NCBI RefSeq assembly: GCF_000735455.1
Contig: NZ_JMPS01000008.1
Coordinates: 1 to 64,000, forward strand
Length of the DNA: 64,000 nucleotides
Source of the DNA: Yokenella regensburgei ATCC 49455
Lineage (GTDB): Bacteria > Pseudomonadota > Gammaproteobacteria > Enterobacterales > Enterobacteriaceae
Reading direction: 5' to 3'
The notes beneath the pieces were generated by a model. The model was not told the DNA's origin and did no database searches. It saw only the letters and a program-made list of their open reading frames with translations. A program made the position numbers and the translations under genes. Shown here one piece after another: positions 58,213 through 64,000 of this stretch (position 1 is the first letter of the stretch; the number at the start of each line of letters is the position of its first letter).

Positions 58213-60570
58213 GTGGTGCAGGCGCAAGAAGGCTTTTTACTCACCCGTCACTGGCGGGATACTCCTCAGGGCACGGAGGTCTCCTTTTGGCTGGCGACTG
58301 ACGCTGGTCCGCTGCACGTCACCCTGCCTCCGCAGGAATCCGTCGCCTTTATCCCAGCGCAATTTATCGATACCGTTACCACGCTCCTCAAACGTGAAAA
58401 CGGCTGGCGACTGGCGCCGCTTGCCCTAAAGGATTTCCATCGCCAGCCCGTCCAGGGGCTTTACTGCCGATCGCACCGCCAGCTGATGCGGCTGGAAAAG
58501 ATGCTGCGGGAAAACGGCGTCACGGTCTACGAGGCCGATATCCGCCCCCCCGAGCGCTTCCTGATGGAGCGTTTTATTACCGCCCCGGTATGGGTTGAAG
58601 GCACTTCTCAGGGCAATGCGCTGGTTAACGCACGCATGAAAGCGAGCCCACACTATCGCCCTGCGCTCAAATGGGTGTCTCTCGATATCGAAACCACCCG
58701 ACATGGTGAGCTGTATTGTATTGGTCTTGAGGGCTGCGGCCAGCGCATTGTCTATATGCTTGGTCCGGAAAACGGCGACGCCACCGGACTCGATTTTCAG
58801 CTTGAGTACGTCAACAGTCGCCCGCAGCTGCTGGAAAAACTGAACGCCTGGTTTGCCGAGCACGATCCGGATGTAGTCATCGGCTGGAACCTGGTGCAGT
58901 TTGATTTGCGAGTGTTACAAAAACACGCCGAGCGCTATCGTATTCCGCTGATGCTTGGGCGCGGCAACCGCGAGATCGAGTGGCGCGAGCACGGCTTTAA
59001 AAACGGTGTGTTCTTCGCCCAGGCTGACGGACGGCTTATCATCGACGGCATTGAGGCACTAAAATCCGCATTCTGGAGCTTCAGTTCCTTTTCGCTCGAA
59101 GCCGTCTCGCAGGAGCTGCTCGGCGAAGGAAAGTCTATTGATAATCCCTGGGATCGGATGGACGAAATTGACCGTCGATTCGCAGAAGATAAGCCCGCAC
59201 TTGCCACCTATAACCTCAAAGACTGCGAACTGGTAACGCGCATTTTCCATAAAACGGAAATCATGCCGTTTCTGCTGGAGCGCGCCACCGTCAACGGCCT
59301 GCCAGCCGACCGCCACGGCGGCTCCGTGGCCTCTTTCAGCCATCTCTATTTCCCACGAATGCACCGGCTGGGTTATGTTGCTCCCAACCTCGGAGAAGTG
59401 CCTCCGCAGGCAAGCCCCGGCGGCTATGTGATGGATTCGCAGCCCGGTCTGTATGACTCGGTACTGGTGCTGGACTACAAAAGCCTGTACCCCTCGATCA
59501 TTCGTACCTTCCTGATCGATCCGGTAGGCCTGGTGGAGGGAATGGCACAGCCTGAAGCGGAACACAGTACCCCGGGGTTTCTCGGTGCGTGGTTCTCACG
59601 CGAGAACCACTGTCTGCCGGAGATCGTAAGCCAGATCTGGCACGGTCGCGACGAAGCCAAAGCGCACAAAAACAAGCCGCTATCGCAGGCGCTGAAGATC
59701 ATCATGAACGCCTTTTATGGCGTACTCGGTACCAGCGCCTGCCGCTTTTTCGATCCCCGTCTCGCGTCCTCGATAACGATGCGAGGCCACGCGATCATGC
59801 GCCAGACCAAAGCGCTTATCGAAGCGCAAGGCTATGACGTTATCTATGGCGATACCGACTCCACCTTCGTCTGGCTCAAGCGGGCGCACAGCGAAGAGGA
59901 AGCGGCGCAGATTGGCGCGCAACTGGTGCAGCACGTCAACGCCTGGTGGGCGGAAACCCTGCAAGCGGAAAACCTCAGCAGCGCGCTGGAGCTCGAGTAT
60001 GAAACCCATTTCTGTCGTTTTCTGATGCCAACCATTCGCGGAATGGAAACCGGCAGCAAAAAGCGCTACGCCGGCATGATTCAGGAGGGCATCAGCCAGA
60101 GGATGGTATTTAAAGGTCTGGAGACGGTGCGCACCGACTGGACACCGCTGGCGCAGCAGTTTCAGCAATCACTGTATCTGCGTATTTTTCGTCACGAGCC
60201 GTACCGTGAGTACATTCTGGAAACTATTGATAAACTGATGGCCGGCGAGCTGGATGAACAGCTGGTATATCGCAAGCAGCTTCGGCGTCCGCTGGAAGAG
60301 TATCAGCGGAACGTGCCGCCGCACGTGCGCGCCGCGAGACTTGCCGACGAGCATAACGCCCGGCTGGGACGCCCGCTACAGTACCAACGCCGCGGCAGTA
60401 TCAAATACATCTGGACCACCGGCGGCCCCGAGCCTCTGGCCTATCAGCAATCTCCGCTCGACTACGAACACTATCTGGAAAAACAACTGGCTCCGGTAGC
60501 CGATGGAATTCTCCCCTTCGTTGATGACGATTTTGCTACAATACTGACAGGGCAAATGGGGCTATTTTGA
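58213..60570 (+). CDS. polB: DNA polymerase II PolB
   Basis: PolB is the SOS-induced family B DNA polymerase with proofreading. The 785 residues start with GTG at 58213 (a second GTG follows immediately). The exonuclease motif DIETT lies near 155, polymerase motif [12 protein letters not shown] near 420 and motif C YGDTDST near 545-551. E. coli has 783 residues. LexA box and promoter lie upstream. Confidence 0.97.
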   Translation: MVQAQEGFLLTRHWRDTPQGTEVSFWLATDAGPLHVTLPPQESVAFIPAQFIDTVTTLLKRENGWRLAPLALKDFHRQPVQGLYCRSHRQLMRLEKMLRENGVTVYEADIRPPERFLMERFITAPVWVEGTSQGNALVNARMKASPHYRPALKWVSLDIETTRHGELYCIGLEGCGQRIVYMLGPENGDATGLDFQLEYVNSRPQLLEKLNAWFAEHDPDVVIGWNLVQFDLRVLQKHAERYRIPLMLGRGNREIEWREHGFKNGVFFAQADGRLIIDGIEALKSAFWSFSSFSLEAVSQELLGEGKSIDNPWDRMDEIDRRFAEDKPALATYNLKDCELVTRIFHKTEIMPFLLERATVNGLPADRHGGSVASFSHLYFPRMHRLGYVAPNLGEVPPQASPGGYVMDSQPGLYDSVLVLDYKSLYPSIIRTFLIDPVGLVEGMAQPEAEHSTPGFLGAWFSRENHCLPEIVSQIWHGRDEAKAHKNKPLSQALKIIMNAFYGVLGTSACRFFDPRLASSITMRGHAIMRQTKALIEAQGYDVIYGDTDSTFVWLKRAHSEEEAAQIGAQLVQHVNAWWAETLQAENLSSALELEYETHFCRFLMPTIRGMETGSKKRYAGMIQEGISQRMVFKGLETVRTDWTPLAQQFQQSLYLRIFRHEPYREYILETIDKLMAGELDEQLVYRKQLRRPLEEYQRNVPPHVRAARLADEHNARLGRPLQYQRRGSIKYIWTTGGPEPLAYQQSPLDYEHYLEKQLAPVADGILPFVDDDFATILTGQMGLF

Positions 60571-60702
60571 TACGTGACGAATAACGCGGCTTCCAGTACC
60601 ATAGCGCCCTTTCCATTCCTGGACCCAATTTTGACTCACCGCCACACTCGCTGGTGGTGATGAATTATTGCCTGCAATTTATAGAGACAGAGCCGAACAA
60701 CT

Positions 60703-63609
60703 ATGCCTTTTACACTTGGTCAACGCTGGATCAGCGATACAGAGAGCGAACTGGGATTAGGAACCGTGGTAGCGCTTGATGCGCGTATGGTTACCCTACT
60801 TTTCCCGGCGACAGGTGAGAACCGTCTGTACGCACGCAACGACTCCCCAATCACCCGCGTGATGTTTAATCCGGGCGACACCGTCACCAGCCACGACGGC
60901 TGGCAGCTCCGCGTTGATGAAGTCCTTGAAGAAAATGGCCTGTTTGCCTATACCGGCACCCGTCTGGACACCGAAGAAGAAAACGTCACCCTGCGTGAAG
61001 TACTGCTCGACAGCAAGCTGGTGTTCAGCAAGCCGCAGGACCGTCTGTTCGCCGGGCAGATTGACCGTATGGACCGCTTTGCACTGCGCTATCGCGCACG
61101 TAAGTACCAGAGTGAGCAGTACCGCATGCCGTGGAGCGGCCTGCGCGGCCAGCGTACCTCTCTTATTCCGCACCAGCTGCATATTGCGCACGACGTAGGC
61201 CGTCGCCACGCCCCGCGCGTACTGTTGGCGGATGAAGTTGGCCTCGGGAAAACCATCGAAGCCGGGATGATCCTGCACCAGCAGTTATTGTCCGGCGCCG
61301 CCGAGCGCGTACTGATCATCGTTCCGGAAACGCTGCAGCACCAGTGGCTGGTAGAAATGCTGCGCCGCTTCAACCTGCGCTTTGCGCTGTTCGATGATGA
61401 ACGTTACGCCGAAGCCCAGCACGACGCCTATAACCCGTTCGAAACCGAACAACTGGTACTGTGCTCACTGGATTTCGTGCGCCGCAATAAAGAGCGCCTG
61501 ACACACCTGTGCGATGCTGAATGGGATCTGATGGTCGTCGATGAAGCCCATCACCTGGTCTGGAGCGAGGACGCCCCTAGCCGCGAATACATGGCTATCG
61601 AACAGCTCGCCGAGCGCGTACCCGGCGTTCTGCTGCTGACGGCAACGCCGGAACAGCTGGGCATGGAGAGCCATTTTGCCCGTCTGCGTTTGCTGGATCC
61701 GAACCGCTTCCATGATTTCGAGCAGTTTGTTGAAGAGCAGCAAAACTACCGCCCGGTTGCCGACGCTGTCGCCCTGCTGCTGGCCGGTACCCGTCTGGGG
61801 AACGAACAGCTCAATACCCTTGGTGAGCTGATTGGCGAGCAGGATATTGAACCGCTGCTGCAGGCGGCAAACAGCGATAGCGACGATGCTGAAGCGGCGC
61901 GTCAGGAGCTTATTGCCATGCTGATGGACCGCCACGGCACCAGCCGTGTGCTGTTCCGTAACACCCGTAACGGCGTGAAAGGCTTCCCGAAACGCGAACT
62001 GCACACCATCAAACTGCCTCTGCCGACTCAGTATCAAACCGCCATTAAGGTTTCCGGTATTATGGGGGCGCGTAAGAGCGCCGAAGAACGTGCTCGCGAT
62101 ATGCTCTACCCGGAGCAAATTTATCAGGAATTTGAAGGCGAAACGGGTACCTGGTGGAACTTCGATCCGCGCGTGGAATGGCTGATGGGCTATCTGACCA
62201 GCCACCGTTCGCAAAAAGTACTGGTTATCTGTGCAAAAGCAACCACTGCGCTGCAGCTGGAGCAGGTTCTGCGCGAACGTGAAGGTATTCGTGCCGCCGT
62301 GTTCCATGAAGGCATGTCTATCATCGAGCGTGACCGCGCTGCTGCCTGGTTCGGTGAAGAAGATACCGGTGCTCAGGTGCTGCTGTGTTCTGAAATCGGT
62401 TCTGAAGGCCGTAACTTCCAGTTTGCCAACCATCTGGTGATGTTCGATCTGCCGTTCAACCCGGACCTGCTGGAGCAGCGCATCGGGCGACTGGACCGTA
62501 TTGGTCAGGCGCACGACATTCAGATCCACGTACCGTATCTGGAAAAAACGGCGCAGTCGGTGCTGGTACGCTGGTATCACGAAGGTCTCGATGCCTTTGA
62601 GCACACCTGCCCGACCGGGCGCACCATTTACGACAGCGTCTATAGCCAACTGATTAACTACCTTGCCGCGCCGGAAACCACTGAAGGATTTGATGAGCTC
62701 ATCAAATCCTGCCGCGAACAGCACGATGCGCTGAAAGCTCAGCTTGAGCAGGGTCGTGACCGTCTGCTGGAAATCCACTCCAACGGTGGCGAAAAAGCGC
62801 AGGCGCTTGCACAAACCATCGAAGAGCAGGATGACGAGACCAGTCTTATCGCGTTTGCGATGAACTTGTTCGATATCGTTGGTATTAACCAGGACGATCG
62901 CGGGGAAAACCTGATTGTGCTGACGCCGTCCGATCACATGCTGGTTCCGGATTTCCCAGGGCTGCCAGAAGACGGTTGTACCATCACCTTTGAGCGTGAT
63001 GTGGCGCTTTCTCGCGAAGACGCCCAGTTCATTACCTGGGAACATCCGCTTATTCGTAACGGACTCGACCTGATCCTCTCCGGCGATACCGGCAGCAGTA
63101 CAATTTCTCTGTTGAAAAACAAAGCGCTGCCGGTAGGCACCCTGCTGCTGGAACTGATTTATGTCGTCGAAGCCCAGGCGCCGAAACAGCTGCAGCTTAA
63201 CCGCTTCCTGCCGGCGACTCCGGTACGTATGCTGCTCGACAAAAACGGTAACAACCTCGCAGGCCAGGTAGAGTTTGAGAGCTTCAACCGTCAGCTGAGT
63301 GCCGTGAACCGCCACACCGGAAGTAAGCTGGTGAACGCGGTCCAGCAGGATGTTCACGCCATTCTCCAGTTGGGTGAAGCTCAGGTAGAGAAAGCGGCGC
63401 AGGCGCTTATTGAGGCTGCTCGTCGTGAAGCTGACGATAAGCTCAGCGCAGAGCTGTCACGCCTGGAAGCGCTGAAAGCCGTCAACCCGAACATTCGTGA
63501 TGACGAACTGGCAGCTATTGAAAGCAACCGTCAGCAGGTAATGGAAAGCCTGGCAGAGGCGGGATGGCGTCTGGATGCACTGCGTCTTATCGTCGTCACT
63601 CACCAGTAA
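60703..63609 (+). CDS. rapA: RNA polymerase-associated ATPase RapA (HepA)
   Basis: RapA is a Swi2/Snf2-type translocase that recycles stalled RNA polymerase. The 968 residues equal the E. coli length. N-terminal Tudor-like domains precede the ATPase, with Walker A DEVGLGKT near 177-184, the DEAH motif (VVDEAHHL) near 280, and the helicase C domain with [11 protein letters not shown] near 591-601. The gap of 132 bases after polB holds its promoter. Confidence 0.98.
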   Translation: MPFTLGQRWISDTESELGLGTVVALDARMVTLLFPATGENRLYARNDSPITRVMFNPGDTVTSHDGWQLRVDEVLEENGLFAYTGTRLDTEEENVTLREVLLDSKLVFSKPQDRLFAGQIDRMDRFALRYRARKYQSEQYRMPWSGLRGQRTSLIPHQLHIAHDVGRRHAPRVLLADEVGLGKTIEAGMILHQQLLSGAAERVLIIVPETLQHQWLVEMLRRFNLRFALFDDERYAEAQHDAYNPFETEQLVLCSLDFVRRNKERLTHLCDAEWDLMVVDEAHHLVWSEDAPSREYMAIEQLAERVPGVLLLTATPEQLGMESHFARLRLLDPNRFHDFEQFVEEQQNYRPVADAVALLLAGTRLGNEQLNTLGELIGEQDIEPLLQAANSDSDDAEAARQELIAMLMDRHGTSRVLFRNTRNGVKGFPKRELHTIKLPLPTQYQTAIKVSGIMGARKSAEERARDMLYPEQIYQEFEGETGTWWNFDPRVEWLMGYLTSHRSQKVLVICAKATTALQLEQVLREREGIRAAVFHEGMSIIERDRAAAWFGEEDTGAQVLLCSEIGSEGRNFQFANHLVMFDLPFNPDLLEQRIGRLDRIGQAHDIQIHVPYLEKTAQSVLVRWYHEGLDAFEHTCPTGRTIYDSVYSQLINYLAAPETTEGFDELIKSCREQHDALKAQLEQGRDRLLEIHSNGGEKAQALAQTIEEQDDETSLIAFAMNLFDIVGINQDDRGENLIVLTPSDHMLVPDFPGLPEDGCTITFERDVALSREDAQFITWEHPLIRNGLDLILSGDTGSSTISLLKNKALPVGTLLLELIYVVEAQAPKQLQLNRFLPATPVRMLLDKNGNNLAGQVEFESFNRQLSAVNRHTGSKLVNAVQQDVHAILQLGEAQVEKAAQALIEAARREADDKLSAELSRLEALKAVNPNIRDDELAAIESNRQQVMESLAEAGWRLDALRLIVVTHQ

Positions 63610-63621
63610 CAGGAGTCCCTG

Positions 63622-64000
63622 ATGGGAATGGAAAACTACCATCCGCCGCAGGATCCGTGGTTGGTTGTCCTCTACCAGGACGAGCATATTATGGTGGTCA
63701 ACAAGCCGAGCGGCTTGTTGTCCGTGCCTGGTCGCCAGTCCGAGCACAAAGACAGCATCATGACCCGCATCCAGCGTGATTTTCCGCAGGCGGAGTCGGT
63801 GCATCGTCTGGATATGGCGACCAGCGGTGTGATTGTAGTGGCCCTGAATAAGGCGGCTGAGCGCGAGCTTAAGCGCCAGTTTCGCGAGCGCGAGCCGAAA
63901 AAGCAATACGTGGCACGCATCTGGGGACATCCGGAAAAAGCACAAGGAATGGTGGATTTGCCGCTGATATGCGACTGGCCGAACCGGCCAAAGCAGAAAG
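63622..64000 (+). CDS. rluA: Pseudouridine synthase RluA, 5' part
   Basis: RluA makes pseudouridine at 746 of 23S rRNA and 32 of several tRNAs. About 126 residues are seen before the right edge cuts the gene. The catalytic aspartate is in HRLDMATSG, near residue 64. It follows rapA by 12 bases. Confidence 0.97.
   Translation, partial: MGMENYHPPQDPWLVVLYQDEHIMVVNKPSGLLSVPGRQSEHKDSIMTRIQRDFPQAESVHRLDMATSGVIVVALNKAAERELKRQFREREPKKQYVARIWGHPEKAQGMVDLPLICDWPNRPKQK

Noticed and set aside
61465-63357. 630-codon minus-strand open frame opposite rapA
   Set aside because: An antisense shadow of a high-GC gene: rapA is an exact family match over the full length and the antisense protein has no domain features.

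Overview
The window is chromosomal DNA from a member of the Enterobacteriaceae. Nearly every protein is close in sequence and length to its Escherichia coli or Salmonella counterpart. The gene order is that of the E. coli K-12 0-3 minute region read backwards, from aroP (cut by the left edge) to rluA (cut by the right edge). The 281-residue AraC, the E. coli/Salmonella-type REP elements and the 187-residue AmpD fit a Citrobacter- or Salmonella-like genus, but the species is not fixed by the sequence.

Layout. 1-3.3 kb: 3' end of aroP, then an accessory pair, a GPH-family glycoside:cation symporter and a GH43 glycosidase, behind a CRP site and an AraC half-site. 3.3-12 kb: ampED, nadC, the ppdD-hofBC type IV pilin genes, guaC, coaE-zapD-yacG and mutT. 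12-33.6 kb: the dcw division and cell-wall cluster on the minus strand (mraZ, rsmH, ftsL, ftsI, murE, murF, mraY, murD, ftsW, murG, murC, ddlB, ftsQ, ftsA, ftsZ), continuing into lpxC, secM and secA. 34-44.4 kb: cra, ilvIH, leuO and the attenuated leuLABCD operon. 44.4-51.7 kb: setA, the sRNA SgrS, sgrR, the TPP riboswitch with thiBPQ, and yabI. 51.8-53.0 kb: a retron. 53-58.2 kb: araC and araBAD. 58.2-64 kb: polB, rapA and part of rluA.

The most interesting locus is at 51.81-53.0 kb, between yabI and araC, which are neighbours in K-12. A 314-residue reverse transcriptase with retron hallmarks (LDIENFF, YGDD, VTG, NVLPH) is preceded by a structured stretch that fits a retron msr-msd RNA. It has an 11-bp perfect a1/a2 inverted repeat, extended by 4 bp past a bulge, an AGC with a candidate priming guanosine directly after a1, two msr stem-loops and a long msd hairpin. 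A promoter is placed to start transcription at a1. No accessory effector gene is present, so this is a solo-RT retron. Its RT gene ends 20 bp inside the 3' end of araC.

The second observation links the two ends of the window. The symporter-GH43 operon has a promoter laid out like araBAD: a CRP site, then an AraC half-site 15/17 identical to araI1 of this genome. That makes it a likely arabinoside uptake and cleavage branch of the AraC regulon. Other points are an SgrS of only about 127 nt without SgrT, a SecM arrest motif with Leu where E. coli has Ile, a LexA-controlled polB promoter embedded in the araD terminator, and an ara repression loop about 12 bp shorter than I recall for K-12.
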